Shown piece after piece: positions 52,901 to 64,000 of a DNA stretch of 64,000 bases. Position 1 is the stretch's first letter, and every line of letters starts with the position of its first letter. The stretch is taken from positions 3,784,501 to 3,848,500 of the forward strand of contig OZ018412.1 in the NCBI GenBank assembly GCA_963969595.1. The letters run 5' to 3'. The translations under genes and the position numbers were made by a program. This DNA is from Neckera pumila (taxonomy: Eukaryota; Streptophyta; Bryopsida; Hypnales; Neckeraceae). The notes below the pieces were generated by a model that worked only from the letters and a program-made list of their open reading frames with translations, was not told the origin of the DNA and searched no databases.

Positions 52901-54495
52901 TTCTTTGATGCACTGGTTGGCCTTGCATGGCAGTCATGGTGATACGGCAGGAAACTGCACGTGTTTACTTTAATCGTGTTCTGTTTTACTGCCTTCAGGT
53001 ATAGATAAATATAGTTCTCCTCTCAACTGGGATGCTCGTGTCAAAATTGCGTTGGGGTCTGCTCGTGGTCTAGCATATCTACATGAGGATTCTCAGCCTC
53101 GGGTGATTCATAGAGATTTTAAAGGGAGCAATATTCTGCTTGAGGACGACTACACTCCAAAAGTATCTGACTTCGGTCTAGCTAAATCGGCAGCCGAGGG
53201 AGGAAAGGAGCATGTTTCAACTCGAGTAATGGGCACGTTTGGGTACTTACCTTCCACCTTGTTTCGATTTCATGTATATTGACCAAAGCATGAATTAGGT
53301 TCCCAATTTTTACTTTTAATGTTTGAGTAGAACCGACTCCATCACCAGTATGTCTCTTGTGAAATGATTCAATGATTTTTTCCCATAGGTTTAATCCGAA
53401 AACAAGATTTGTTAGCGTTCTCTTCATATTCGAATCTTCAAATTCACCTCTCACCCTATTGCTGAAGCTCTGTGCTTGAGGGACTTTGACTTATTCCCTC
53501 TATCGTCAGAATCGGCATCTCTAGCTATCGAACAAGTATTCAGGGAGCGAATAGAATTGTTTTCAGAATTTAGTACCAGGTTCAATTTTTATACGGATTT
53601 TGAGGTGCATGCGTGCATGGATAGAGTGTTTGGGAGTATCAACTTCTGTCAATCGGATACATGATGTTGCGGTGTTAGTCTAACTTTTAATGTTCCTTCT
53701 CGGGTGACTAATCGGTCTTGCATCTAATCGTACTACAGGTACGTGGCTCCGGAGTACGCAATGACCGGACATCTACTGGTGAAGAGTGACGTTTACAGTT
53801 ATGGAGTAGTCCTCCTGGAGCTCCTCTCGGGGCGCAAGCCTGTGGATATGTCGCAACCGCCTGGGCAAGAGAATCTCGTCACATGGGCTCGGCCGCTCCT
53901 TACAAGCCAGGATGGTCTTGAGCAGTTGGTCGACCCTTATCTGGGAGACGACTTCCCATTCGACAGCTTTGCCAAGGTGGCTGCCATAGCTTCCATGTGT
54001 GTCCAACCTGAAGTTTCGCATCGCCCGTTCATGGGCGAGGTCGTGCAGGCTTTGAAAATGCTCTACAATGAGCCCGAGGGAGCGAGATCGGAGGTAACGT
54101 CCTGGCTGAGGGAAACATCGCCGAGTTCTAACTTGGTGGAAACGCATCACTCGGAGTTTCTGCACGACGCCTCCTTCATTAGTAGTGATTACGATTCAGG
54201 GCCCTTCGAGACCTTGGATCTTCAAGAGCAGCGGAAGCGGAAGCCTCTTTCAGCTTCGGCTACCATGACAAGCTCTGGATCGAGGGGGTTCGGTCGACAC
54301 CATTCGGGCTCTATCCGACGCTTCAGTGCTTCTGCTCCACCCAAGGCTTCTTCACTGCCGAGATCTCTGTGGTATCCATTGGGAGGAACTAATTCCAAGC
54401 CTGAAGCATCAGAAAGCATGAGTGAGCATGAAGCAGATCATCTTAGAGACCTGGATCCTCAACGCAGGAGATTTTACTCGGGTTTTTGGTCTTGA
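49967..54495 (+). CDS. ALE2: ALE2-like receptor-like protein kinase, 8 exons, 834 aa
   Basis: Arabidopsis ALE2 is a plasma-membrane receptor-like kinase needed, with ACR4, for epidermal differentiation. Exons: 49967-50045, 50228-50569, 50848-50907, 51114-51485, 51668-51937, 52266-52646, 52999-53242, 53739-54495, totalling 2505 nt in phase. Residues 8-25 are a hydrophobic signal peptide. The extracellular part is Pro/Ser-rich, then carries the ALE2-type module in exon 4 ([45 protein letters not shown]). A transmembrane segment lies near 324-349, followed by LLRR. The family phrase [11 protein letters not shown] starts exon 6. The kinase has GEGGFGQV, the VAIK-type lysine in [17 protein letters not shown] and APEYA, so it looks active. 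A Ser-rich C-terminal tail follows. ALE2 is 744 aa, and the extra length is in exon 2 and the tail. Exon 2 is low complexity and less certain. Confidence 0.93.
51907..52014 (+). repeat. 54-bp tandem duplication with two in-frame splice donors
   Basis: TTATTTCAA-CTAAACCTGAAGGTGTGC occurs twice, 54 bp apart, at the end of kinase exon 5. Each copy has the donor CCTGAAG|GTGTGC (after 51937 or 51991). Both donors keep the reading frame, so the second would add 18 residues just after the transmembrane segment. Confidence 0.75.
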
Positions 54496-55207
54496 ATTAT
54501 AGGGTTGTTTATTGTCGATGGATCCATATTTGAAGCCGAAGGCAGCTATTGATTGTTTCGTAATCTACAACGCAGAATGTCATTACCAATCAACAAATTA
54601 GTGTTCGCATTCCCCGCCCCCAGCTAGGGCGTTGATCAGCTTGTATATTGAATCATCATTGGACTTGCAGAATCACATTAGATTCTGTAATATCATTCCT
54701 CTCGTTCTTTCAGTTCTCTTCTTCAGTGCATTCGGCATTCTTCATGTTTTTTGAAAATGTGAATTGAGGTAGTCTGTTCTAAAAGCGACCATTTAATCCT
54801 ACCTAACTCATCATTAACAGTAATAGATATTTCAAACAACATGTCACTTATTCCTAGATATGAGTTGCATTTAGAACATGGTCACTTTTAGAGCACAATA
54901 TTAGAGCACATTACCTTACTTAATGGTCTAGGGTTAAAACCCTGTAAGAATGTTGCAGCCAAAAAGTGGCCAATAAATGAGTTTTCAAATCATTGTAGAA
55001 AAAAAGAATGCACGTGTTGGTCCAAAAACCATATCATCTTTTACAAAGCATCTTGTTGATAGGTTTTGTCCTTTTAGGACAAATTGCCACTTCTTTGGCA
55101 TCTAAATTTGATTGAAATATATTATGAAGATGTCAAATGGTTTTTCATTTGCATGTGTAACAATTATTGTGACTTACTAAAATGACTTGTTTGATCATTG
55201 TTTTTGT
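54496..55207. other. Kinase 3' UTR, then AT-rich intergenic DNA
   Basis: The first 200 bases have gene-like composition, with TGTAATATC near 54,686 as a possible poly(A) region. Two inverted segments (TTCTAAAAGCGACCAT near 54,777 and its diverged complement near 54,870) may mark a small 120-bp MITE. The rest shows nothing. Confidence 0.4.
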
Positions 55208-55772
55208 TTACCCTCTAAAGGACCATGTGTCAATTTTCAAAGGACTTTCCAATTTTTGACTTCAAATTTTATTGAAAAATATTGGTTTCTGACTTAGTTG
55301 ATCTAACCTACATATTTTACAACTATCGTTTGAGAATCATCATTAAATTATTATTCTAAATTTCATTTCATAATACATCTTCACAATTTTAAGAATCTGG
55401 ACTATACCTAGTCGCTTCAAGGAGTTAATTCCTAAATACCCGAACTTGCTTTCTAAGTGTGTTTTTCTACAGAAAAAGAGCATGGACTTATATATATAAT
55501 TGTAGAAAACTAGTTTCAAATTTTTATTTCTGAAAAAATATCGTTTTTTCTAGATTTGCCTAAACTGCCTGCCCAGTGAAAAAAGTAACATATTAGGCCA
55601 TAACTTTTGACTCGTATTTCCAAATGTCATGAAATTTAATGCACATGAAAGATATTCCTCGTCCCCAAGTTCTATTAAAATTTCAGCCCAAAACATTTAA
55701 AGCTCTAGTCACAGGTACCTGCCCGAAATTTCTATAATGCCAAAAAATGCATACTGGTCCTTTAGGGGTTAA
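55208..55772 (+). mobile_element. TTAA-bounded repeat, copy A3
   Basis: The right end (GGTCCTTTAGGGG-TTAA at 55758-55772) and the preceding 250 bp closely follow the right part of copy A2 (5,720-5,978), including TTTCCAAATGTCATGAAATTTA. The left end CCTCTAAAGGACC at 55,211 is preceded by TTTA rather than TTAA, so the left limit is less certain. Confidence 0.6.
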
Positions 55773-56787
55773 AATCTTTACACGGACATGTAGCCAAAGT
55801 AATCTTCAACAGATTTGTTATATTATGTGGAAAGGTTTGAATCATTCCATTCCAATCATTGAGTCAAAAGTTATGAGGGTTTTTAGTTTGCGGGCAGTTA
55901 TAGATTCTCTTCTATAAAAAAAACTTTGTAATCGTTTATTTGACTCAGTTTTCAATATTTTTGGAAAAAAATAAAATCCTAGGATGTAGATTGATTATTA
56001 CAACATTTCAACTGTTGGGATTTGCACTTTTTTAATTCATAAATAAATTCTTAACAATTGAGTATTTTGAATCATTATCTACTTACTATTTTTTACTATT
56101 CTTTCTACTTACTATTTTTTTCCTATAAGTTGTAGAATTCCAAATGATGCGAAAAATTTCAAGCATATTGCCAACTTATTTAGGAAATTGAATTCAAAGA
56201 AGCACCACCATTTTGGACATTTTTTCATTGAAAAATGCGCTTGTGAAGTGCAGCTGTCCGGTTTTTTGCAAGATTGAAAAAATGGTTCTGGAGACTTTGA
56301 ATGCTTATCATTAGGAAAAATTTCAGCCCTCTAGAAGGCCGCGAGTTTGGCACCCACCCGTGCAATTATGGGAAAAAATAAAAATAAAAAATTATTTTTT
56401 AATATTTAAAAATTGGATGCTGACATGGCACTAGTGCCACGTCAGATTTTTATTTTGTAATATATTTTTCATTTTTTTCATTTTTTTCATTTTTTTTTTC
56501 AAAAAAAATTTATCTTTTTATTCATTCTGAAATTGCACCAAAGGGGTCCCGTAAATCAATTCTTTAGCGGCCTTCTGGAGGGCTGAAATTTTTCCTAATG
56601 ATCTTTTGATCTTCATGGTGGAATTTTTTGAAATTTTTACCGCATGTTTTTAATACATCATACTACAAGATCCTATTGTTACATGTGTCAAAAATTGTTT
56701 TTTTCCAAAAATTTGGTAGTTGTATTAGAAATGGCAGTTTTGGAGCGTTTTTGGTGATTATATAGTCACGGAACTCTAGGGGTTAAA
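55773..56787 (-). mobile_element. TTAA-bounded repeat, copy A4, reverse orientation and interrupted
   Basis: On the minus strand from about 56,787 it begins TTAACCCCTAGAGTTCCGTG and then follows A1 from its left end (AAAACGCTC, GATCTTGTAGTA, TGTACAAC-like blocks, ATAACTTTTGACTCA). It holds a CATTAG-ended MITE at 56,309-56,600. Its far end abuts copy A3, so one truncated or was inserted into the other. Confidence 0.6.
56309..56600. mobile_element. CATTAG-ended MITE, copy 4
   Basis: Inverted ends of about 34 bp: CATTAGGAAAAATTTCAGCC on the left with a near-exact complement on the right. The interior palindrome GCTGACATGGCA...TGCCACGTCAG corresponds to that of the other copies. The ends beyond CATTAG differ from copies 1-3, so this is a separate subfamily. 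It is non-coding. Confidence 0.8.
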
Positions 56788-56815
56788 GGTGGTAAAAGAT
56801 TGTACAGGTGAGTGC

Positions 56816-57780
56816 TTAACCCCTCACCGCCCAAAGTCCAACCATGCTTAAAAAATACCTCCGTTTGCAAGTCTAAAAAGTCAAAATTAGAGTGAGTTAT
56901 GAAGATCTCAAACGTACAATATTGTAGTTTGTATGTTTTAGATGGTGTGGAACAAATTTGGGGTCATTTGATTGTTTAGATTGAAAGATTATAATGTTTT
57001 AGTGATCAAAAGAGGTGCTGAAATATTCTTAAAAACACATTTGGAGGTGAAATTCGATTTCTAAACCTACTCAAATGAAAAACTTTAAGCTACAAAGTGA
57101 TTCAAAACCATAATATGAACACTTTGGTGAAAAGAATTTCATAAAAATGAATCATTGTGTCTACAAAATGGATTTGAAATGTCCCAAAACAGTGAAAAAA
57201 GGAGCAAAAAATCACATCTACAATTGAATCTCCTACTAGAATGCTTCTCAGACAATCAAAACTTCTTGGATTGATATGAAATTTTAGCCACGAGAACTAG
57301 ACAAGTATACGCAACTTCTCCAATAAGAATTTTTGAAAAAGGATCATGTATGAAGTAGTTATGAGCCGCCGAAGTTGACTGAATTGCAATAATATCTGGA
57401 TTTTGAACTTCGAGTTGCTCCCAAGAATTCAAAACAGTTTGGATTGGCATGAAAATTTTACCACAATAACTAGATCTTAAGGGTACAAAACCCAAAATTT
57501 TTTTATTGAAAACAAACATTTTTGAAAAAAGATACAAGCCCCCAAAGTTGCATTTATCACAACGCAGTGTGCTGAACAAAAGTTGACCCTGTGAACTTTG
57601 AATGGCTCTCGCAAACTCAATTCGTCTTGGATTGATCTGAAAATTTTATCATAGAAATTAGATTGGTATGTGCAATTTTTCCGACAATTTTTATTGAATT
57701 TGGACATCAGATGCAAAAGTTATACTGCTTCAAAGTTAGTGTGGGGACACTTTTCGTCCTCTTGGGCGGTGAGGGGTTAA
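56816..57780. mobile_element. TTAA-bounded repeat, copy A5, distinct subfamily
   Basis: Ends TTAA-CCCCTCACCGCCCAA and the exact complement TTGGGCGGTGAGGGG-TTAA. The 957-bp body (56820-57776) is AT-rich and contains diverged internal repeats (GGATTGATATGAAATTTTA near 57,270 recurs as GGATTGGCATGAAAATTTTA near 57,432 and near 57,630). No coding region is supported. The ends differ from the CCCCTAAAGG group but keep TTAA plus CCCC, which strengthens the case that TTAA is the target. Confidence 0.8.
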
Positions 57781-58267
57781 GCTTCATTTGCAAGGGCGAC
57801 AGATGGACCCCAATTTACGATGCACTCAAAAGAGACTGTCACAGTCTGACTAACTGTAACTGTACTTGAGATTTTCTACGGACTCTTCATTACATGTACA
57901 TTTTCTATACTGATAAAACCTACGGAATCTATTCTTTGCATGTGACGTCATTATCATATTGGCCTGAGTTGAGTTCCACCAACTTGCGTTTGTGTGTGTT
58001 TAAGTTTATAAGATGCTCTCACTATGTCATTCTGTTTGTTTTATGGTTAATTCTTCAAATGCTCAAATTTCAAGTATGTAGTAGTTTAACCCCTTCTTTA
58101 GTCACACAGCAGTGTACGGTACTCATTATGCTTGAATGGCGGCAATCTACAACCGACTCGCTGAGTGTGGAATCACTTTTGGAGCTTCTGGATATATATG
58201 AGTTTTCTGGATATATGATGTCCGAAAAGACACTGGGTTGCTCTCTCCAGAAAAATGGTCATCTGAC
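57781..58267. other. Intergenic DNA, no gene seen
   Basis: The 165-codon frame starting at 57894 runs into the neighbouring MITE and has no domain, so it is not called. Confidence 0.4.
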
Positions 58268-58543
58268 TAAGGTGGGTACACCCAAATGCGCCACTGACCT
58301 TAAACCGCCATCTATACTCTCTGTACATTTCCAAAATCAGTTTTGTACCTACGTGCAAGAAACGCTTTTAGAACTCAACTTTGTTCTTTAATAACTTTTG
58401 CATACAATATCCAAATGCTACATTCTTTGATGCATTGGAACCTCCTTTCACTTATCAACAAGACAGTAGGAAAATCTGACCAGCCTAGTAATAGTAAGTA
58501 GGCACAGTACCAATTTGTGGTGGTTTTGGGTGTACCCACCTTA
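58268..58543. mobile_element. Tc1/mariner-type MITE with TA TSD
   Basis: The element 58270-58541 (272 bp) starts AGGTGGGTACACCCAAA and ends with its exact complement. TA lies outside both ends. TA duplication suggests Tc1/mariner. It is non-coding. Confidence 0.82.
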
Positions 58544-58989
58544 CATTGCCTTGTTAGCCACATTCCATTGTAAGCCTCGCCTCCTTCAGTAGAGTCTGGC
58601 TATTGGAACGTTGTGCGACGGGTTCCATTCCTCAACAGCATCCGAGGTTGTATATTTTTCTTATAAGTTATATTGTTCACGTATTTTGGAACAGAGGAAC
58701 ACGTGGTTGAACACTTGGAGCGTGCAATGTGTTTGTATTGGACACTAGTCCAAGTTATCACCAGTGCTGTTGCACATTTTATTAGATCGCAAGTTTGTTG
58801 CTATTAGGTTGTTCCACATTGTATGGAAATTGATTACTGTACAGGCTCTTAGACTGCCTAATATCAAAGCCCGATCATCATTCTACTACAATAGCTTGTT
58901 CACAATTATTTTCCGTACACTTCTTGGTTGTTACGTTCATTAACTGTACTTTTTTATTATGGTGCCCTTGAAACCTCTTCCAAGGTCAA
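58544..58989. other. Intergenic DNA, no gene seen
   Basis: No frame, RNA gene or repeat end could be supported. Confidence 0.45.
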
Positions 58990-59914
58990 TTAACCCCTAA
59001 AGGACCATTGTCCGTTTGGCGGACATTTGTGATTTTGGACAAGTACCTATGGGCTAAATTTTTGCTCTGATTTTTTGGAACTTTTCTTGAAGATAAGAAA
59101 ACTGATAAGCTTCATGGGAGTACAATTTTTTTTTCAATCAATGCCCGGGAAAACAAGAGTTATGCCCAAATAAACTCAAAACAGGGGAGAGGGGGCAATA
59201 AAAAAATTTTGCAAATTTTTTTTTTTGAGTTTTTTGAGTTTTTTTTCCTGCAGACTATATTTTTGTCTATCTGGAAAGCTTTGATTCACTCCATTTGGAT
59301 TTGTTATGAGAAAGTTATGGACAATCTTATTTTTTGAGCACTTAGCTCTTTGTGAAAAAATAACTTATAGGATTCATTTCTAAATGCAATTCTTACAAAT
59401 TTTCAAAAAAAAAAAGTTCCATGTGCTTTATTTTTTTGGCTAGAACAATCTCACTATTGGAATTAGTGCATTTTAATTTCATATAAAAGATATTAAGATT
59501 TTAAATTTACCTTCTATCTCATACCTACTTCTACTTAACAATTTTTTTAATAATGAAAATTAAGTTTTTTGGGTTTTTTTTTGCTAGACTCTCAACTCAA
59601 TTCTCCACTATAAAGATTTAAAGCTCAAAACTCTGTAGTCCAAAAATTTAAAGTTAAAAATATTCAAAGTCAAAAAACTCTAGTCCCACAATATGCTGAA
59701 AAACTTGTTTTTTGCACTTTCAACACAAATATCTTGCAATCTGTGCGGTCAAAAATTCTGAAGTTTTTTTCACCCACTGTTGTACTATTTAGGTATGAGT
59801 TCCTATAGTTCGATGTGGGAAAAAAAAATTTCAATTTCTTTAACTCTCTGCTATAGAAATGGCAATTTTGAGTGTTTTTTAGCAAAAAAATGGCCTCGGT
59901 CCCCTGGAGGTTAA
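58990..59914. mobile_element. TTAA-bounded repeat, copy A6
   Basis: Left end TTAA-CCCCTAAAGGACC, right end the complement of CCTCCAGGGGACC before TTAA at 59,911. The body is 917 bp. Internally it keeps the AATGGCAATTTTGAGTGTTTTT phrase near the right end that appears near the ends of A1 and A4. Non-coding. Confidence 0.72.
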
Positions 59915-59966
59915 TAATGATATTAGTTCAAGCCTATTCCTTATAAAATGGGATTCATGAAGAAGT

Positions 59967-60223
59967 CATTAGATGAGCTTCGGGGGTCTTGGAGGGCTCT
60001 GAGATCCCCTGCGTTCTGTTGCGTTTCTATATTGCGGAAACACAGCTGTAGCAGCTGGCTAACGTTGCATAGCAACTGCCATGTCATTTTTTTTAAAATG
60101 AAAAAATAAAAAAATATTTGGTAAAAAAAATTCTAGCATGCCCATACCGACGTTCACTGAATCTGGCCAAATCGGGGAACAGGCCTGAAACGGCCCTCCA
60201 AGACCTCCAAATCTCATCTAATG
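59967..60223. mobile_element. CATTAG-ended MITE, copy 3
   Basis: Ends CATTAGATGAGCTTCGGGGG and the complement of CATTAGATGAGATTTGGAGG. The interior aligns in the same orientation with copy 1, including CAGCTGGCTAACG, CCGACGTTCACTG and CCTGAAACGGCCCTCC. Length 257 bp, non-coding. Confidence 0.82.
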
Positions 60224-60411
60224 TATACTGTCAACTTCTAACTAAAGGGTCAACATGAGATGAATGATAATCTAAATGAGGAAGAGCTAATTATAAATAA
60301 AAAAATTAAGAATCTAATTAGAATATGCCTAGAATATACTTCAAGTATTCCAAATATGTGATAGCCCCCATTCCAATACCTTCTTAACACTTGTAGTACA
60401 ATATATATATA

Positions 60412-60881
60412 TAAAGGTAAACTAGCCCATTGTGGTCAAAATTTTAGAGAAATGGAGTCTACCCTCACGCCATTGGTGGAATTTTTCAAATTTTTTTCCA
60501 CACAAAGATAACTGTGAGAGACAGTGAGGACATTTGAAATTATATTTTTGGACCAACTATGAATTAGTTCAAAATTTTTGAAGTGCTCAGCCCATAGGGG
60601 TCTGTAGGCCACCTCATGACCAACAAAATCTAAATCCAATATGGTCATCTTCCTGTCCAATGCAATTACAACATTTTCAAACATGGAAGACCTAAAAAAT
60701 CAATTTTTACAAAGAATTTGACACTGAAAAGTTGGAAGTACCTATTGAGGTCACTTCAAAAACTCTGACCTAATTACTCCATAACTACCATGTAAGGCAT
60801 TGATTGTGGTCTGAAAAACCACAATGGAGTCATTAGGTGTTCATCATGGGCCATTTGACCGCAATGGGGTCTTTTACCTTA
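60412..60881. mobile_element. MITE-like element with AGGTAAA ends
   Basis: AGGTAAACTAGCCCATTGTGG at about 60,415 and the complement of AGGTAAAAGACCCCATTGCGG at about 60,879 form imperfect inverted ends, with TA next to the right end. The left flank falls in a TATATA run, so the duplication cannot be read. It is probably Tc1/mariner-like. The minus-strand frame inside (60436-60684) has no domain. Confidence 0.55.
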
Positions 60882-61500
60882 GTAACCCTGAGCTTTACAA
60901 ACAAAATTACTCAATTTCTAAGAATAATCCCCATCTACATGTTGTGAGAACAAGTTCTTTGATGTAGACGTATAATATTGTTTTTGAAGGAGATTCTTTA
61001 TGGCCCACACGTCTTGTTTGGGAGAAAGGGGAGACTATTCCCCGTTGTTCAGGAACTCATAGTCTTCTAATGTCCTGAAATCCCCTCTATCATAATGAAT
61101 TTCTTTCTTTCAGAGAATATTACGTTTCAATTGATTCGTTGTTGTTTTTTTACCATAAATTATGAAGGAATTTCCCAATTTTTAATAAAAAGATATAGTA
61201 TTTGAAAGTGCATAAAAAAGGTATGTATATCCAAATTGTGGACAGTACAACGTAGACGTGTGTACAGACTACAGTGGTCAACTTATAATTCCCAAATTGC
61301 TGCACTTGCTGCCGCGTGGGCAGGACTGCAGGGCATTGGAAGAACGTCGTACTTTGGTGGTAAATTTGATGGCATCCAGGCCGCAGATTTTTTAATAATG
61401 CGTAAGTGAATCGATGGATGGGATTTTGCCACGTGGCAGGGTGAGGACCGGAGTGAAGTATCGCTGAATCAGTATGCTTACAGACAATTGAACTTGCCCT
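60882..61500. other. Intergenic DNA, no gene seen
   Basis: No gene or clear repeat end is supported. The part at about 61,290-61,450 is less AT-rich. Confidence 0.45.
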
Positions 61501-62139
61501 TTAACCCTTAAAAGACGGACCCATGACCATTGATTTCAAGCCTTACTATCAATCACTAAGTTTTCTACTATTTTGCAACTAGATATGAATGAAAAATTTT
61601 ATATTTATTTTTCAGAGATGGAACTATACGTCTTCTATATTTCATAAATTTTTTAGATTTTAATGTGAAAAAAACATTTTTTTGAGAATTTTTGAAGAAA
61701 AAGTGAAGAAAAATCATATCAAATAGAAAAATATTTCAAAAATCTGAAAATTCACCATGTGAGTATATTATAGTGACAAACATCATGGAGTAAACTCAAA
61801 TTGGAGTAGAAACTAGAGTAGATGATCTTCATATTGTTAGTTGGGCTCAAACTCAAAAAATATCATTTTTGTGGAGAAATTTCAGATTTAGAGCAAGGAG
61901 CAACAACTTCCCAAAATACACTAAAATAGTTTATTTTGTGATCCGTTTTTTTCACTAACTTCTCATTTAAGTGAAGACAAACACTCGCAAGACTACAAAC
62001 TCAATTAGATACTCTTTGTAGCCCAACATGAAAGGTCAAACAAAAAAGTCTGGTTGAAAGAAAACTTTCAAACTCTGTTTAGCTCGTAGTATTGTCATTT
62101 TGACGCCACATAATGGAGCCAATGGCGTTTCTAAGTTAA
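61501..62139 (+). mobile_element. TTAA-bounded repeat, copy A7
   Basis: Starts TTAA-CCCTTAAAAGACGGACC at 61,501 and ends AATGGCGTTTCTAAG-TTAA at 62,121-62,139. It aligns along its length with the next copy (GGACCCATGACCATTGATTTC; AATTTTTGAAGAAAAAGTGA). The two share the TTAA at 62,136-62,139. Non-coding. Confidence 0.7.
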
Positions 62140-62876
62140 CCCCTAATTGATGGACCCATGACCATTGATTTCAAACCTCACTACCCATCACTCAATTTGC
62201 TACCATTTTGTAATTAGTTATGTATAAAAAATTTTGGGTTTATTTTTCAAAGATGAAATTACGTGTCTTTTGTACTTTACAAATTTTTAGTATTTTTTGT
62301 AGAAAATTGATTTTTCTGAGAATTTTTGAAGAAAAAGTGAAGAAAAATCACATCAACTAGAATTTTTTTCAAAAAATCTGAAAATTCCATCATGTGTATA
62401 AATTACAATGACAAGCATCATGGCATAAACTTAATTTCCGTGTTATTCTATAATTCAAAAATACTAGACACTGAAAATACTCCCAAAGATCAAATTGCAA
62501 TAAAATATTCAATATTAGGATTTTTTCAAAAATCAAACTGGAGTAGAATCTAGAATAGATGACCTTCATTTTGTTAGTAGGACTCAAATTCAAAAAATAT
62601 CATTTTTGTAGAGAAATTTCAGATTTAGAGTAAAGAGCAAGAACTTCCTAAACTACACTAAAATAGCACATTATATGATCCGTTCTTTTTACTCTCTTTT
62701 CATTTCCATGAAGACAAACACTTGCAAGATTATAAATTCAATCGAATGCTCTTCATAATCTACCATGAGAGGTCAACAAGAAAAGTATGGGTGAAAAAAT
62801 GCTTTTGAAATCATTCTATCTAACAATATTGTCATCAAAACGCCTCAGAATGGCGCCCATAGCGCTCTAAGGTTAA
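62136..62876 (+). mobile_element. TTAA-bounded repeat, copy A8, tandem to A7
   Basis: Starts TTAA-CCCCTAATTGATGGACC and ends CATAGCGCTCTAAGG-TTAA at 62,873. It is about 100 bp longer than A7 because of an internal segment near 62,440-62,530 that A7 lacks. Non-coding. Confidence 0.7.
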
Positions 62877-63167
62877 AGAAATGATACCAAAAGTTGACGG
62901 AGCTCTAAAATTTTGTTCATCCAATCACTTTGCTCACCAACAAAACTGGTTTGGGATTTATCAACCCCCCATCAAAAGATCATATTGAGGCCATTGAATG
63001 GCTTCTTGCAACATGCATTTTTGCACTCCCTTGAACATCATTGTATCCATAAACATCACCTCTAAAATCTTAGAAAACCTGTAGAAGTGAATAGATGTGA
63101 TTACAAAGATATACTGCATCTGAATAGCAACCCCTAGTGTTGGTATTAGGTGCATTTGTAGTTGGCT
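62877..63167. other. Short intergenic segment, no gene seen
   Basis: AT-rich. A 64-codon minus-strand frame (62961-63155) has no recognisable domain. Confidence 0.4.
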
Positions 63168-64000
63168 TCTTTAATCCCTAAAGGATCAAGCTGCGTTTTT
63201 TGGCAACTTAGCAATTTTGGGTAGCTCACTACAATTGGAGTTTTTATTTTTTTCTTTGAAATTTTACACAACATATACCCAAGGAGTAGCTTTAAGGCCC
63301 AACAGTTTTCATAACTTTTGACTACATAGTTAAAAAGTTATTGCATGATATGTAATTTTTATTGGTCGGCAGGCAACCCAGGCAGCTCAAAATTTACAAC
63401 TTATTTTCAAAGTATCTAAATAATACATCCAAAAGTGGCATAGGCATTAGTTTTCTCTTGCTAATAGGATCCTATAATTTTTTGGATGCTTATTAATAAC
63501 AATCATATTCAAAACCCTTAATTTGATGGTTATTGGTGTTGCTACCTTAAATTCTAAAGTCCCAAGACCATTTTTTTGTCAAAAAACACTCAAAACTACC
63601 ATTTTTGTTGCATTCATCCAAGAATACAAAAAGAAAACATATAAAAAAGAATTAACCACAGGATCTTGTACTTCACTTGTCTGAGATCATGTAATAAAAA
63701 TTTCATGAAGTTTGACCATATAGATTGGAAGATATTAGCATTCAAAGTTGAAAAATAAACTTTTTTGAACACTGGCCTGTAATTTTAGATAACTTTGACC
63801 ACCATTTGTGGGAAAATTTTGCACGACAAACCTTGAATTTAAAAAAATTTATGTTGAACAATTGAACTAAAAGTCTCCAAAAAAAATTAAAAAAAAACAC
63901 TTGATTTTCATTCTTTAAAATTTTTTTTAGTAGAAGTAGGTCTAAGATTGAAAAAAAAACTAAATTGTTAATAGCTCTAAGATGGAATTGAAATTCAATA
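63168..64000 (-). mobile_element. TTAA-bounded repeats, copy A9 and a partial copy at the window edge
   Basis: From TTAATCCCTAAAGG at 63,168 the sequence follows the reverse complement of A1's right end in order (GGGTAGCTCACTAC, GGAGTAGCTTTAAGGCCCAA, CATAACTTTTGACTACAT) to about 63,390. Near 63,549 a second partial copy in forward orientation begins (TTAAATTCTAAAGTCCC...CACTCAAAACTACCATTTT) and is cut by the window edge. Confidence 0.6.

Noticed and set aside
54774..54894. Small inverted repeat TTCTAAAAGCGACCAT as a separate MITE
   Set aside because: Ends are short and imperfect and no target duplication was found, so it is only mentioned within the intergenic entry.
57894..58391. 165-codon open frame on the + strand
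   Set aside because: It crosses the border of the TA-flanked MITE at 58,270 and has no domain or gene-like composition before that border.

Overview
The window is plant nuclear DNA. Three intron-rich genes on the + strand encode proteins typical of land plants: a mitochondrial Rho GTPase (MIRO), an EDR2-type PH-START-DUF1336 protein, and an ALE2-type receptor-like kinase. Introns are mostly 60-400 nt with ordinary GT-AG borders, and flanking DNA is AT-rich and full of small DNA transposons. The sequence alone does not fix the species. Gene structure and repeat style would suit a non-seed plant, but that is a weak inference.

Layout: 1-24,175 is gene-free, AT-rich repeat DNA. In it I can delimit several DNA-transposon relics by terminal inverted repeats (TIRs) and target-site duplications (TSDs): CACTA, hAT, Tourist/PIF-Harbinger, Stowaway/Tc1-mariner, a family bounded by TTAA, and a family with CATTAG...CTAATG ends. 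24,176-27,675 is an almost complete 3.5-kb PIF/Harbinger element with both its Myb-like ORF1 and its DDE transposase. ORF1 has an in-frame stop and the transposase has a probable C-terminal frameshift. 27,676-54,700 is the gene island: MIRO (14 exons, 645 aa), a four-unit 340-bp tandem repeat, the EDR2-like gene (22 exons, 766 aa), a Mutator-like MITE, and the ALE2-like kinase (8 exons, 834 aa). 54,700-64,000 returns to AT-rich repeats dominated by the TTAA-bounded family.

The three genes act in different places: mitochondrial outer membrane dynamics, lipid-linked signalling at membranes, and cell-surface signalling in epidermal development. Nothing indicates they form a functional unit. All three have open frames that join in phase across the proposed introns, so they look intact. 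Exon borders were called by eye from GT-AG sites, reading phase and family conservation, and a few alternatives are flagged.

The main points of interest are the Harbinger element with two separate lesions, the TTAA-bounded repeat family (a possible piggyBac-like lineage), a four-level nest of transposons at 3.4-6.0 kb, long near-perfect hairpin MITEs that could feed small-RNA pathways, and the 340-bp tandem repeats directly upstream of the EDR2-like gene.
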